Shown: positions 13,001 through 24,162, numbered from the stretch's first letter. The stretch: DNA of 64,000 bases from Henricia sp. BOLD:AAB3569 (GCA_037783545.1 JBBELK010000308.1:2728001-2792000); one strand, 5' to 3'. Numbers and translations are program-made. Notes: generated by a model from the sequence alone, not told the origin.

Positions 13001-16000
13001 CACCCCATGTTTCCCCCAAGACCCCTGACACTCGGAGCAAATGTTCTACCAGCTGAGCTATATGAGGCACAGTGGTATACTCCCTCGGGTTTCCCCGGAG
13101 ACCTCTGATACACCGGGTAGATACAGGCTGAGCTATGCGAGGCACAGTGGTATACAGGTTATCCCTGCAAGAACCCCCAATTTTTCCAAGTAACAGTACA
13201 CATTTAACAATTGTTTTACTATCATTTTGAAGTATTTCGTGATCCTGTTCCTACTGTTCGGCATGGAAGTCGGCGCGAGTGCCTGGGTCTACGTTAACAG
13301 GGACGAGTTGGGAAATACAGTGGGCGACTACTTCGAGTCCTTGGTAACCGAAAAGTACAAAACGGACGAAGCCACGCGGGTAGCCGTCGACTACACGCAG
13401 ACTAGTGTAGGTATCTCGGTGTTATTTAGGCCAACCGGGAAGTCTGGGTGTGCATCCCTTTTAAATTGGCACTCGATTGGAACTAAATAATGCTAAATGT
13501 CCAAATTGTTCAACAATCATTTTAAAATACTTAAAAGTCTTACAGCGCTTTGGAACAAAAACTAAAACATTCCTCGAAGTCTTATCTTTTTATTTGTGTT
13601 AAATTTTATGGGGGTTGTCCATCACTTTTATACACTTATTAGCACTTGAAGTATAAAAACCACCCCTGCAAGAGTGAAAATTACCAAACAGGCTAGCGTG
13701 CATTTGGGGAGGAAAAGACTCCCAAACTAAATTATCTAAACAGTGTATTTGCGTTCGCGTGAAGTGTTAACTGGGCTTTAAGCAATAAATAAGATCGCTC
13801 AACATTGACCCGGGGCCAATTTCATAAAGCTGTTTAGCAGAAACGTTTGCTATGTCAACTTGTGTTCTTAGCAAGAGCAGCAGGAGACAGGAAGACAGTC
13901 AATATACACGTCACATACAATTTTGACTGCTAACCCATTTTTAGCAAATAAATTTCGTTGAGCATTTTTTCTGCTTAACAGCTTTATGAAATTGGCATGT
14001 TTCGACTGCTTAAAGTGCATTCGCCTATACGTACATGTATACCCATAATACCACAATTGTAATGTGCAGAAAACGTTGACATTTGTAGATAATATATTGG
14101 TGTATAAGACTTAATTATTGCGTGTATTTGCAGTTAGAATGCTGTGGTGCCAATAATTACGAAGATTGGCTCGATTCGGATCAGGAAATCCCAGGATCGT
14201 GTGGGGTCGCTAACTGCACAATGGACTGCACGGGACTTTTTGAAGAGGTGATGTGTATTTGAAGGCCATTACATGTAGGCCGCCTACTATCAGATAACTA
14301 AAGAATAATGTTAATAAACTGCCTTGTAGAAATCTCACCCACATAGACGCTTAAAAATCGATGCATGTTTTTTTGTGTTGAATGACTGAATCCTTTGCAA
14401 ACGATTTCTTAAAAAAAATGTGTGCCCCTTCAGTTGGCAATTTTACCCACAAACGGGTATACCATTTTACACGGGAACACTTTTAGTCGGGTTTTTCTTG
14501 TAAACTCGATAAGCAACTAGTTGCTGAAGGTAGACATGCGATGGACTGGCATCCCATCCAGGAGGAGTAGCATTGCTCCTAGTTACTCCATGCCACGAGA
14601 AACCGGGGATGAGTACCGGCCGTATGACTAGAAATCGGTCAAAACATTGCACCCAGTGGACCCTGAAAACTTAGTTATTGATAAATAACTAGAAAATAGT
14701 TACAACAGTGAAATCTGACTCCGCCTGGTATAGTTGTTTTAACTAGATATATGTTTGACGTTACAAAGATTTTAGTCATCCTGATTAGGAAATCTAGTCA
14801 AACTGACTGATTTTCAGTTGCACCCAGCTGACCCTTATTGTCTAGTTATTTTTGACTAAGTTGTTTTTAGAGTGTATAGACTCGTAAACGACTTACCTAC
14901 AAATGATGTTATGGTGGGCTTTAACTTTTTTTCAGGGATGCAAAGCCAAAGTCAGTCAGATTTTACAGGGAAACATATTCACTCTGGTTGGGGTGTGTAT
15001 AGCGGTTGCTGTGACACAGGTAAGCACACACAGTAAGGTAAGCACAGAAAATAAGGTAAGCAGAAAATAGGCACAGGTAAGCACAAAATGTAACATAAGC
15101 ACAAAATAATCACAGGTAAGCATAAAATGTTGTTGTGACACATGCAGGTAAGCACACACATGGAAGGTAAGCACGAAATAATTAAGCACAAGTAAGCACA
15201 AAATGTTGTCGTTGAACAGGTAAACACAAAATACAAGGTATAAGCAGAGAATAAACACGGGTAAGCACAAAATGTTTTCGTGCCAGGTAAGCACTTAGGT
15301 AACTGGCACAAAATAAGCACATGTATAAGCACAAAAGTAAGGTAAGCACAAAATAAGCGCCGGTAAGCACAATATTTGCAAGGCATTGAGGAAATCAAGT
15401 CAATAAGATTTGTACATGTTACTCATCATGGTGTCCCCAAAACTGCCCAGGCCAAACCTGGCAACCTCATAATCTATGGGATTCCCCAGATCTCGGATAG
15501 AGACCCGGTAATCTTCTTAAACACGCGCGAAAAAGAATCTCTACATTTCATCAAAATAAGGCTAAAATTTAGTAAGGCCATTTGACTTATCCTATGGGCG
15601 GCCAGTTCTCGTTGTCAAATAATAAGATCTGGTTCATGAACTAAAGTAACTTTGCTGCACAAACAGAATCAATGACATTTTTAAAAATAATTCTTCATCT
15701 GGGCGGCAGGATATGGATATAATCCCGATTGGCAAATTTAAACCAGCCGGTGTTAATCATTACTTTCAGTCCATTTTCAATTTTTCATGATCCACTTATA
15801 ATTATTAGATTTATAATTTTAAGTCGGCGTCTGTCAAGCGGGTACTTTATTTCCCGGTGGAAAATGCCCGGGTGGCCAAATGTCACATTTTCCATGCACA
15901 TAGACCCGCCGCGTGTGATCGACTATCATGTGCATTGATTACAGTATCGGCTGCTGGTGCAATAGATGCGTTTTGATTGGCTCCCTGGATTACTGATTTG

Positions 16001-16707
16001 GCTGGAACTGCCAATTAAAACTGCGCTATGATTTCATATCCGGCCATAACTAGTCCATTTGTTATGATCTATATCTCTGAAACCGAGTTGTCTTGCGACC
16101 AAGTTGACCTGGGACCGAGTTGACCTGGGACCGATTTGGATTACTTTTTTGGACCGGCCGAGCACGTTGACCTGCATCCGACCCATCGCGGCGGTACGGT
16201 CCGACGAGGCCAAAACATACAAATAATTCATGCTTGTGGCCACTGTAAACAACGCCGTTTGTAAAACGCTATACAGTAGCCGACAGTTTTTTAGCGAAGA
16301 TTTTGATAATTACACATGTAACATGGTCATGGCAAACCGTAATAATAACCCTCGGCTGGGAAGTAGTTTTCCACAGCCAAAAAAAACATAATGCATAATG
16401 TATCGAGGTACATAGGCCTATCATGTCGACGTGAAACACTAACGGTCGTCTGCCAAACTTAGAATTGTCCGTCCGCCATTTTGGAAATGGCAAAGAAAAA
16501 ACAGTACAGAAAACAGGCCCCAAATTCGGTAATTTAATCGTCACTTACCCTTATTTGTGAAGTAATCTGTATATACGAGTGTGAAACACGATTATGATTC
16601 CACAATCTTGAATTTCCCGCCAGATTTTGGTGATGGTTTTGGCCGCGTGTCTGTGCAGAGCGATTCGAAAGGCCGACTTGGATTACGACAAATGCGGTAC
16701 CGTCTGA
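3943..16707 (+). CDS. Tetraspanin, six coding exons (complete)
   Basis: Four-pass membrane protein of the tetraspanin family, which organises membrane microdomains and partners such as integrins. Exons are 3943-4011, 12328-12546, 13233-13406, 14134-14247, 14936-15019 and 16624-16707. All junctions are phase 0 and total 247 aa. TM1 spans exons 1-2, TM2 is in exon 2 and ends in the family block GCCGAVKES, TM3 is in exon 3, and TM4 spans exons 5-6. The large extracellular loop has the diagnostic CCG at residues 157-159, further cysteines at 177, 182, 186 and 194, and a glycosylation sequon at N181. The short tail ends KCGTV. A polyadenylation signal AATAAA lies at 16796. Which vertebrate tetraspanin is orthologous cannot be told here. 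The exact N-terminus is uncertain because the frame is open further upstream. Confidence 0.93.
4024..4144. repeat. ATAGACC-family MITE in tetraspanin intron 1
   Basis: Left end ATAGACCGTATCAAATAGC. The right end is its imperfect complement GATACTGTCTGT. Interior matches the copies at 135-221 and 5652-5802. About 121 bp, no coding capacity. Confidence 0.75.
5325..5640. repeat. Dispersed SINE-like repeat
   Basis: Contains ttctttctggta, gcgtgaggaaacccacgagga and a segment reading gggtgacttgctcaagggca. Parts of it recur at 27405-27495 and 63655-63770 (accagaaagaa next to tttcctca-ggctta). It resembles a short interspersed element but its RNA origin is not clear. Confidence 0.45.
5652..5802. repeat. 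ATAGACC-family MITE, best copy
   Basis: Near-perfect inverted arms of about 30 bp, starting ATAGACCGTATCGAATAGC and ending in the complement GGTCTAT, enclose about 90 bp. TCT flanks both sides (5649-5651 and 5803-5805), a possible 3-bp target duplication. This copy defines the family in the window. Confidence 0.8.
6045..6235. repeat. Dispersed repeat with CAAGAAAAA motif
   Basis: The segment from gttgacaagaaaaaaattac through ggtaacaaacaccacat to ggtacctttg recurs at about 7195-7395. It also occurs in inverse orientation at 9150-9285, 14385-14520 and 27985-28080. No terminal repeats could be fixed. Confidence 0.5.
8153..8372. repeat. Palindromic MITE, TA target duplication
   Basis: Inverted ends CACTGCCAAAACTGTGGTG and its complement finish at 8372. 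Matching inner arms carry gtcttatatctata and tatctatataagac. TA occurs on both sides (8151-8152, 8373-8374), as in Tc1/mariner-type elements. 220 bp, non-coding. Confidence 0.75.
8383..8600. repeat. (AAT)n / TATATAGCGC dispersed repeat
   Basis: An ataataataatag tract is followed by ttcttatatagcgcatttc and ctcaatgcgctttctgc. This is a pattern I know from repeats in several marine invertebrate genomes. No copy elsewhere in the window. Confidence 0.4.
8909..9033. repeat. TTTTCGCG-family MITE, copy 3
   Basis: Ends ttttcgcgattact and ggttatgctcacgaaaac, with the interior block accaatgac and cagaaacat. A diverged copy. Confidence 0.6.
12127..12290. repeat. Dispersed repeat just upstream of tetraspanin exon 2
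   Basis: Runs from agagttgagaagttgatcag through gcagatttgatgg to ttttgcgaggaaacac. Recognisable copies lie at 60070-60210 and, partly inverted, at 62820-63015. Here it ends about 40 bp before the exon 2 acceptor. Confidence 0.55.
12328..12546 (+). CDS. Tetraspanin exon 2
   Basis: 73 residues from LAGVSMLAFG to FCLLGM: end of TM1, small extracellular loop, TM2 and the intracellular GCCGAVKES signature. Acceptor tccacag|TTG, donor ATG|GTGAAT. Confidence 0.93.
12551..12615. repeat. Truncated ATAGACC MITE at exon 2 donor
   Basis: Begins atATAGACCCATTGCACCG four bases after the GT of the exon 2 donor and continues ggccatgacagggg, as in the element at 1723. The right terminus is missing. Confidence 0.55.
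12630..13160 (-). repeat. tRNA-like tandem array (minus orientation)
   Basis: Five diverged units of about 78 bp each contain the complement of the tRNA A-box-like TAGCTCAGCTGGTAGAG. On the - strand the first + side unit (12640-12710) also keeps a B-box-like GGGCTCAAATCCC. Same family as the array at 58745-59235. The units are too degenerate to call functional tRNAs. Confidence 0.65.
13233..13406 (+). CDS. Tetraspanin exon 3
   Basis: 58 residues: TM3 (YFVILFLLFGMEVGASAWVY) and the first part of the large extracellular loop. Acceptor ttttgaag|TAT, donor AGT|GTAGGT. Acceptor pyrimidine tract is weak but phase 0 fits both neighbours. Confidence 0.9.
13814..13996. repeat. Fold-back element CCAATTTCATAAAGC
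   Basis: Ends gccaatttcataaagctg and cagctttatgaaattggc are complementary, as are the inner tttagcag and ctgcttaac blocks. A related copy lies at 24365-24557. Confidence 0.65.
14134..14247 (+). CDS. Tetraspanin exon 4
   Basis: 38 residues of the large loop, LECCGANNYEDW to TGLFEE, with the family CCG motif, four more loop cysteines shared with exon 5, and the NCT sequon. Acceptor atttgcag|TTA, donor GAG|GTGATG. Confidence 0.93.
14936..15019 (+). CDS. Tetraspanin exon 5
   Basis: 28 residues, GCKAKVSQILQGN to AVAVTQ: last loop cysteine and start of TM4. Acceptor tttttcag|GGA, donor CAG|GTAAGC. A tandem repeat of this donor follows immediately. Confidence 0.92.
15017..15375 (+). repeat. Tandem repeat of a splice-donor-like unit
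   Basis: About fourteen imperfect copies of a core (C/A)(A/G)GGTAAGCACA, at variable spacing of roughly 15-40 bp with aaaata linkers, begin at the exon 5 donor itself and fill the first 350 bp of intron 5. Most copies keep GGTAAG intact. Confidence 0.85.
16624..16707 (+). CDS. Tetraspanin exon 6 (terminal)
   Basis: 27 residues plus TGA: remainder of TM4 (ILVMVLAACLC) and tail RAIRKADLDYDKCGTV. Acceptor cccgccag|ATT. Confidence 0.93.
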   Translation: MLVMVLAACLCRAIRKADLDYDKCGTV

Positions 16708-16795
16708 AGGGCGCCATCTGTTGACGACTTTTCGTGACGCAGACCCCTAAAGGGCGACCTCAAGTGGTAGGCACGGTCAAGTGAAATGTGAACAA

Positions 16796-16801
16796 AATAA
16801 A
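16796..16801 (+). terminator. Polyadenylation signal of tetraspanin
   Basis: AATAAA 89 bp after the stop codon, the first canonical signal downstream. Confidence 0.6.
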
Positions 16802-17178
16802 AACCGTGCCACTTTGGAGGTTTCGTATTGTAGACGTTTGAGGACAATATTTTGGTGTTCAGTACTACGTGGATGAAACTGTAGGTATTTTATCTAAATA
16901 TTTATTTTTGTTTAATGGGCAAGCATTAATTACTTTTAGGTTACCTATTTTTGTAAATATTTCACTGTAGTAAAAATATGCTCACTTACCAATCAGAGAC
17001 AAGGACATTAACTTGAAACTTTTCTCAGCCAATCAAAAACGATCTTTCCTGAAATAATAACCTTGCAACGCCATATTGAATTAGTTGAACTTTACCAGAT
17101 ACGAGCCTTACCTTCTTTCCACAAAATTTAGGAAGTTATTAGCTACTTTAGTGGCAAGTGAATCGAAAGATTGAAATA

Positions 17179-17837
17179 CACTCGGCAAAAGAAGTTCTTG
17201 GACACTTGTAAAAGTTCAAATAATTTTTAAAAATAATTCATAAAAAGCACATTATTGTATATCAATATGACCACACAATAGTTCTCTACCAGCATGATAT
17301 GGAGTTAACGCGTGAGCAATCATGCATGGCTGGTTACACGCATTAAACAATAGCAAGTACAGTAACAGAAAATTGCAAGAAATGGAGCATTCAGTTATTC
17401 AATTGTGAAACAGTTTATGTGGCATAATGATCCATTGAAAGAAAAAAGCAGTATGTTTCTTTGCTGGGGGTTCATTATTGAACAAATCCCGTGCACATTG
17501 TCAAGTCAAAATTAAATGCCATTTTGAAAAGAAGAGGAAATTATCCATCTTGGATGCATCATTATTCCACTGGAATTGTTAACAAAATTTAGGCCTGCAG
17601 GATGGACATGATTATTAGCATTTGAATGCTCCATTTCTTGCAATTTTCTGTTACTGTACTTGCTATTGTTCAATGCGTGTAACCAGCCATGCATGATTGC
17701 TCACGCGTTAACTCCATATCATGCTGGTAGAGAACTATTGTGTGGTCATATTGATATACAATAATGTGCTTTTTATGAATTATTTTTAAAAATTATTTGA
17801 ACTTTTACCAGTGTCCAAGAACTTCTTTTGCCGAGTG
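17179..17837. repeat. Long-arm fold-back element, TA-flanked
   Basis: Two inverted arms of over 200 bp, starting CACTCGGCAAAAGAAGTTC and ending with its complement, surround a unique core of about 200 bp. TA flanks both sides (17177-17178, 17838-17839). No transposase. A non-autonomous Tc1/mariner-like relative is likely. Confidence 0.85.
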
Positions 17838-18990
17838 TATATGTAGACGTTTTAGAACAGGGTCCTCCAAGTAACTATATGCCTTATATACCTAAAGGAA
17901 GGGACAACACTTAATTGTTCGAAGTTATCGAAGAATGTAATCAAAAATATTACCGGTGCATAAACCTTCATGAGAATCAGAGAATCTTGTTTTCAACGTA
18001 GGCAACCCAATTAATTTTGATGATAAACTCTGCAACTATGTGCTGCGCCATATTTGAAATTTTGAACGGGACTATATGACGGTCATATGATGGGTGACGT
18101 CAAGATTGATGCCTTGTTTCCCGACTCCCATACGCCGTGAAGTATGTAAAAATATGTTGTGTCCTGATTCACGCCCTCTCAATTAGTCTCAAAAGATGGC
18201 GACTTACATGAAGCGTACAGAGTTAGGCAACCCTTTGCAAGTGTTGTCCCTTCCTGGTATATTAATACATTATTATATTAGCCTGAAATGGTATATATAG
18301 TGTATATAAAGCCATATTATAAATTTACCGAAACGGTAAAAACAATATGTCACTGCCACTGTCTTGCAAGTCACTTCCTAACAATACATATACATGTACA
18401 CTATTCATCGACATGTAATTTTATTCTTATACCAAACTAAGTTGGTTTGAAAACTAGAGTAATTACTAGTTACTAGTTTTTAAAAGTTTCTTCAAGCGGT
18501 CACCGACAAGCATTCCGAGTCTGGATTGGTATACAATGTAGTAGGAAATTTACCTTACTGAAAATCCACATGTAGTATAATTTCCGGTAAAATATTAAGT
18601 CTTTTCGCCAAAAAATTAGTAGTTTTGCTTTTTATGTCTGTAAATATTGTAAAATATACGGGTTTTCAGGCCCATCCAAGCTTGTATATGGCGGCAATTT
18701 TAAAAACCTTTTTGGAAAGCACGGCGGTATTGTCTCATTGAATTAGAATGATTTTTTGTTCTCTCAAAAAGAATCGGTCCCTGTTTTACGTTTGACATTT
18801 CATGTCGATCGACGCAGATGAAATAGACTAAATTATATTATTGCACAACTGATTTCAAATTTCTCAAAGATATTTTGGCCGAATCGGGATTTCAATACTA
18901 AAATAAAACAAAACAGTTTTTGCATTCTTACTGTCATAGCTAGAGTATCTTCACAAAATTGTAAAGAGCAGAATTATATGCGTTAGGCCT

Positions 18991-19465
18991 AAAGGCAGTA
19001 CACATGATTGGTATCTCGAAGAATAAGAAATGTTCACAGACTTACACATAACTCACACAATATAGCCTAAACACGATGACGGTAGAAAACTTCCCCTGAA
19101 ATGGTTGTCTGAAGTGCCATAGTCTTTGAGAAATGAGCAAAACAATTATTGTTCGTCTCGCGAGACGAAAATTCATTTCGCCCCAAAACCACCTCGCCCT
19201 GGACCACTGACGCCCCGAAGCACTTCACCAAAAGACCATTTCGCCCCAAAAACCACTTCGACCAAACACTACCTTGCCCAAATGCCACTTCGCCCCAAAA
19301 CAACTTCGTGCGCAGGCCGTGGTCGGGCGAAGTGGTTTTGGGGCGAAGTGACTTTAAACGGAGCTGATTTTTGCTCACGTTGGTTTTAATCATGCATATG
19401 CCTACCTTCAATCACACGGGGATAAAATCATTTGTAACGGTTTACCAATCATGTGTTCTGCCTTT
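18991..19465. repeat. AGGCAG-terminal element with TTCGCCCC core, copy 1
   Basis: Ends aaaggcagtacacatgattg and its complement at 19443-19465. The core is a run of variants of TTCGCCCCAAAACCACTTCG followed by the complementary gaagtggttttggggcga. Other copies: 29985-30496 and 56097-56541. Confidence 0.75.
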
Positions 19466-19665
19466 AAAACGTATTTCCACCACTTTAGGCTACTCCACCT
19501 TTCATATTTTATCACAATTTGAAATAGTTGGTACCCTACAAAATGTTGAGCTTGTGGTAATTTTGAAATATTGTATATATACCTCACATCTGTCATTAGT
19601 TTTATTAAACTTAACAGTTGTTTCAGAAGTAGAAACATGTTCGTGTCACGTGTGTAGATTTATCT

Positions 19666-20067
19666 AAGGGCGCGTTTGTTTCGGACGGATCAAGATTCAG
19701 ATCGGCGCATTACCAAGGTGAACTCGTTCACTTCGCGCACATCCTGATCGAGATCTGTGGAATCCTTCTCGAGAGATGTACAGCGCTAGATCCAAAATGG
19801 CGACGTAAACATCGTGGAGATTTTGTGTGAGTAAAACCGTGTCGTTTCAGTTTTCAGACGCAACACACGATACAAACAAATTTAGAATGCTTGTTTATTT
19901 ACGACGAATGTCTTGGGAGAAATTTGGAACAGAAATTTTACAAATTTGGTAAATAAATTGCAATTCACGTGATTTGAGATCCGAGTTGAGAGCGGTTTCG
20001 TTTGTTTCTGCGCGGTAAAACAGATCGGAATCTGGATTCGGATCTGTCATGAAACAAACACGCCCTA
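19666..20067. repeat. MITE with AGGGCGYGTTTGTTTC ends
   Basis: Left end aagggcgcgtttgtttc and right end gaaacaaacacgcccta are complementary with one mismatch. The adjacent gatc-rich blocks also pair (cggacggatcaagattcaga against tctggattcggatctgtc). Confidence 0.7.
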
Positions 20068-20081
20068 AATGATAGGGCATG

Positions 20082-20224
20082 TTTTCGCGACCTTGACGAG
20101 AAACATGTTTTTGGCATAATTACGGCATCAACCAATCACTGGCTTCGGTTGCCAACTACCAAAGCTGTTCATTGGTTGAATCCGCAGTACGTCAGAAACA
20201 TGTTTCTGGCTGTGGTTGCGAAAA
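20082..20224. repeat. TTTTCGCG-family MITE, copy 4
   Basis: Arms ttttcgcgaccttgacgag and ctggctgtggttgcgaaaa, each with an adjacent aaacatgttt block. Interior ccaatcac and acgtcaga as in other copies. Confidence 0.7.
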
Positions 20225-20725
20225 CAGAAGCCTGATAACCAAGCAAAACCACAAGGGATTTCACTCTGGCAAGCTGTTAATTTGATCCAAATTGAATCTC
20301 CTTCAATCCTCAGGATTTACGAGGACCATGCACAATCTCCGTTCCAATTCAATTTCTAAAACAATTTGGCATTTACAAAGCACATTTCTGAACATATTTT
20401 ACACATCTTACTTTTTTATTTCTCCCGTTCGTAAGATCATACACACAGTACAAAATTCGTAAGTCGACACGAAGAACATGTACACATACTTACATTACAT
20501 GGTATTGCAACCATTTCATATATTTGTTCTGTACATTACGGATTAAGTTTGCTTGGTATCTTCGGCCCAAGCAGTCATAATACATGTATTTTCTCTTAAA
20601 AACAAACAAACAAACATGGAAACAAAAAAATTACGATGATACCCAACGCAGTTTATATTTTGCCCCTTTTTGGAAATAATTTAAATTCTCAGTGTTTCCA
20701 TGTGAAAGCGTGTCTATATGGCTCG

Positions 20726-20970
20726 TCACTGGATGAAGTATGCAATAGCAGGTTGGCTATACGAGAATTGAAGCCATGCGCCGGCCGCCATTGTACTTCC
20801 CAAACAATGCTTTGCCTAGACTGCTCCCCGGTCCATGCGATCGCTTGCATTCCACTTAACACGTGTAGACTAGTGAAGACAGTATGACCAGTCTAGGCAA
20901 GGCATTGTATTTGGGGAGTACAATGGCGGACGGTGGCTTCAAATTTAGACGTCGTTGCTGCATCCAGTGA
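20726..20970. repeat. Fold-back element, TCACTGGATG ends
   Basis: Arms of about 95 bp. The left arm includes gccgccattgtacttccc and gcctagactg, and the right arm carries the complements cagtctaggc and gtacaatggcgg. No coding capacity. Confidence 0.75.
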
Positions 20971-22252
20971 TTATATTTCGATGGTCTCTAAAAAAAAAAA
21001 ACCACAATAACTTCCCACTCGTGTGTAATTTCAAAGACGCGGCCTATGGTGTTCAGCGAACCGTACCGCCTGCACATGCGCACGTACTCTGCCAAAAGAC
21101 GGTTATTGTGGGAGCTGTCATGCCAACCATAAGTACAACGTTGCGTACTTTTGGTGTCATGGCCAAGTTTTGGGATATTTGCTTAACTCTTGCTCATCTG
21201 CATCACGCACAAATCTTTCGCCTTTTACTAAAGATTTCCGTGCAGATGAGCGACTTATGAGTCTATGAACAATTTTTCTACGGCCTGACGAAAGTTAGGC
21301 TAAACATTGAAAACAAAAGACAGGAAAAAGGCTTCCAGAGTAAGAAGCATATACAAATTGTCGTGGAAAACGACGGTTTAAGATAATCTTCACAGATAAA
21401 AATACCAATCAGTAAAGACAACTGCACTACCGTAATTAGAGACCACCAGTTGGCTTCATATAATTCAATTGGTAGGGTTTAGCAGAAGGTGGAGCCGAGT
21501 TGCTTTTCACTGCATCCAGAAATCCCAAACTCATAGACATTTGTATCAAAAAAAAATACGCTCAGCACGATGCCAGGTGATTTGAAAATGTTCATTAAGA
21601 GGGAAAGCTTCTCCACAGACCAACAAGTGGTGGGAGTCTAAAGGACTTAGATCCTAAAAGGTACCGGGCAGTTTAGGGCAAACATTGGCCTCACAGATCC
21701 AAAGGAATCAAGCATATTGACTAAAAATTGTATCAATTCTGAAAATGTTGGGCCGGGTCGCCTTGGCCTAGTCCACGCTGCAAGCCCACAAGCAATCAAT
21801 TTTGGTACTCGACTTAGCTTATAAATAAATTGCAAAGAAATAACTTAAAAACAGAGAACTTTAAAATCGAAATTAAAATACAGGTAAAGTGTGTCATCTT
21901 TATAATAAAGAAAAATTAAAGATGTGTACAGTAGGCTGCAATTTTGCTTCATCGAATGTAGTGATCTTTGTCAAATGAAGCTATTTACCAGCATTGAAAA
22001 TACTCGGACTCGAGACTCCAGTATAAGCTACTCGAGTCCCGATTTTCACTAACCCGACTTGACTCGAGACTCAAAGGCAGTTCGACTTGACTTGACTCTT
22101 GAGCAGAGGGAGACTCGTTACAACCCGTTATTCGCTTCTTTTGATCTAATCTTCTTCGAACGAAGAGGCGTGGGTTCACATCAGGAAATCTGTCAAATTG
22201 TCACATCTTCATTGAATGAGGTAATTTCCTGCATTTGAACGAGGTCTAAGTA

Positions 22253-22852
22253 CACTCGACCAAAAAGTGTTGTCACCAGTAACACATTTATAGATATTTA
22301 TTATGAAATTGGATTTAATGTAGGAAAATAATATATCAAATATTAGCTGAACAAAGGAATATAGAGCTCAAGAGAGATCATGATGGCAAGCTTCACTGAA
22401 CAGGAATGCAACAAAGGAGTGTGGGGTCAGAATGAAAAACACCAAAGAACAATGCAACTTGTGATCATTAGGCAATTTGTGTGAAGACAATTAGCAAATT
22501 TTTAAAGTGAGTTTGGATTTATCAATGTATTGTCAAAAACATCTAAATCAAAATGGTTAAATTGTCAAATCTGAATCGTGCCATTGCATTATGTATGGTG
22601 GAAGCAAAATACTGAACTGTAACTCCCCTTGCTTGAGTGCAACAAAGTTGACATCGTTGTTTTTTGGTGTTTTTCATTCTGACCCCACACTCCTTTGTTG
22701 CATTCCTGTTCCGTGAAGCTTGCCATCATGGACTCCGTTGAGCTCTATTCCTTTGAGTGATATGTTCAGCTAAAATTTGATATATTATTTTCCTACATTA
22801 AATCCAATTTCATAATAAATGTCTTACTGGTGACAACTGTTTTGGTCGAGTG
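22253..22852. repeat. Long-arm fold-back element, TA-flanked, second family member
   Basis: Inverted arms of roughly 200 bp start CACTCGACCAAAAAGTG and end GGTCGAGTG, with TA on both sides. Arms contain ggagtgtggggtcagaatga and its complement. The terminal CACTCGRC matches the element at 17179. Confidence 0.85.
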
Positions 22853-23227
22853 TATATAGTGCATAGGTCTCCCGGATCATCGCATACAACACTGTACAAA
22901 TTGTATGTGCAGAAAATCGCGTGGCGTTGTTGTGAGGCGATGCACTTTGACCTATGTGGGCGCTGTCTGCTAGCTCAGTTGTGATTAGTCGGCGGGTTCG
23001 GCTTGATTGACAGGTCGGAGCTATGAATTCTATTTTTCAATTTTGTACTACCAACAATCCGTTTGTACACTTATATATACAAAATGTAAAGGAACTGCAA
23101 CACATCTGCCCATACTTCAGATACGTGTACAGATAGGGCAAAAATAGATGCATTTAACTTGGTTGACCGCTTCGAAAATGCATCTAAAATAGGGCAGTTA
23201 AAGAGGGGTAAAAAATATTTCAGTTAA

Positions 23228-23792
23228 AGGGCCTGTGACATGCTAAACAACTTTGTGCCTAAGCTTTGCTTCATAATCATGACGGATTACTTGTTCGGCA
23301 AGACATACTATTGTTCGTTTGGATGTAAAATCAATAAAAGGTGGCCTTTTTCAACTTTGAAGATTTCACTGCAATAAATCACAGACAGAGGGCGCTGTTT
23401 TGAGTGCATCACATAAGGAACACAGAAGGGAAAAGTTAAGAAAAAACATAAGACTTCAAGTTGGACTTGTGGCAAATTGCTGCAGTTTCTACCCCCAGTT
23501 TTGTCATGGCTTACAGCAGGCAACATGTAAAACAAACTCAAACAGCCATGGATTACAAAAGTTTCAGGAAAATTGAGAATCTTTTGTGCACAGTTGAATG
23601 TGATTTTCCTGTGTTTGCCTCTTGTGACATAGTGACCTTGGTCATGAATATGCATATTTCATTAGCATAAAAACTAAAAACCTTTGTTTTAACCCCCAAA
23701 GCAAGCTCCAAATAGGATTTTTATGACTTTAACTGAGTAGAGTGGTTTTAAAGCATAGATTTCATTGATAAAAATCCTAAATAAGGGGCCCT
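23228..23792. repeat. TTAA-flanked element, AGGGCC ends
   Basis: TTAA at 23224-23227 and 23793-23796 brackets a segment beginning AGGGCCTGTGACATG and ending GGGGCCCT. TTAA duplication with 5' RRG ends is characteristic of Kolobok-type transposons. Non-autonomous; arms beyond the ends are weak. Confidence 0.55.
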
Positions 23793-24162
23793 TTAAATAT
23801 GCTACTATCACCTAACAATATTATTCAAACGGAAGAAATGTTCAGTCTTGTCCCCTGATTCAGTCCTATAAAAGTCCGACTGCTGATTTGAAGGGAGCCA
23901 GACTTCATGTCTTCCAAGCCCGTTTTGGAACACGTAATTAGTATGGCATCTTCAAAAAATAAACAGGGTTGTTCTTTCCCTCACTCTGACCATGGGTTCA
24001 GACCATGGGGTCACTAGAATTGGCCATGGGGTCACCACATCCGACCATGGAGTAAGCAGACTCCACCATGGGCGCAAATTTGGAATATAAAACAGTATAT
24101 TTACATCTACATTATTTTTCGGACCCTCTAAATTATAGTACTACACCCGCAGGGGCCGTTCG

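Larger units (their letters stand above)
16802..24162. other. Intergenic stretch between convergent genes
   Basis: Lies between the tetraspanin and ATG13 3' ends. No exon recognised on either strand. Content is mainly fold-back elements (17179-17837, 19666-20067, 20726-20970, 22253-22852, 23228-23792) and dispersed repeats in AT-rich DNA. Five CCATGG sites within about 90 bp (23990-24072) lie in the presumed ATG13 3' UTR. Confidence 0.7.

Noticed and set aside
19067-19411. 114-codon minus-strand ORF
   Set aside because: It lies within the TTCGCCCC-core element and arises from its repeated motif.
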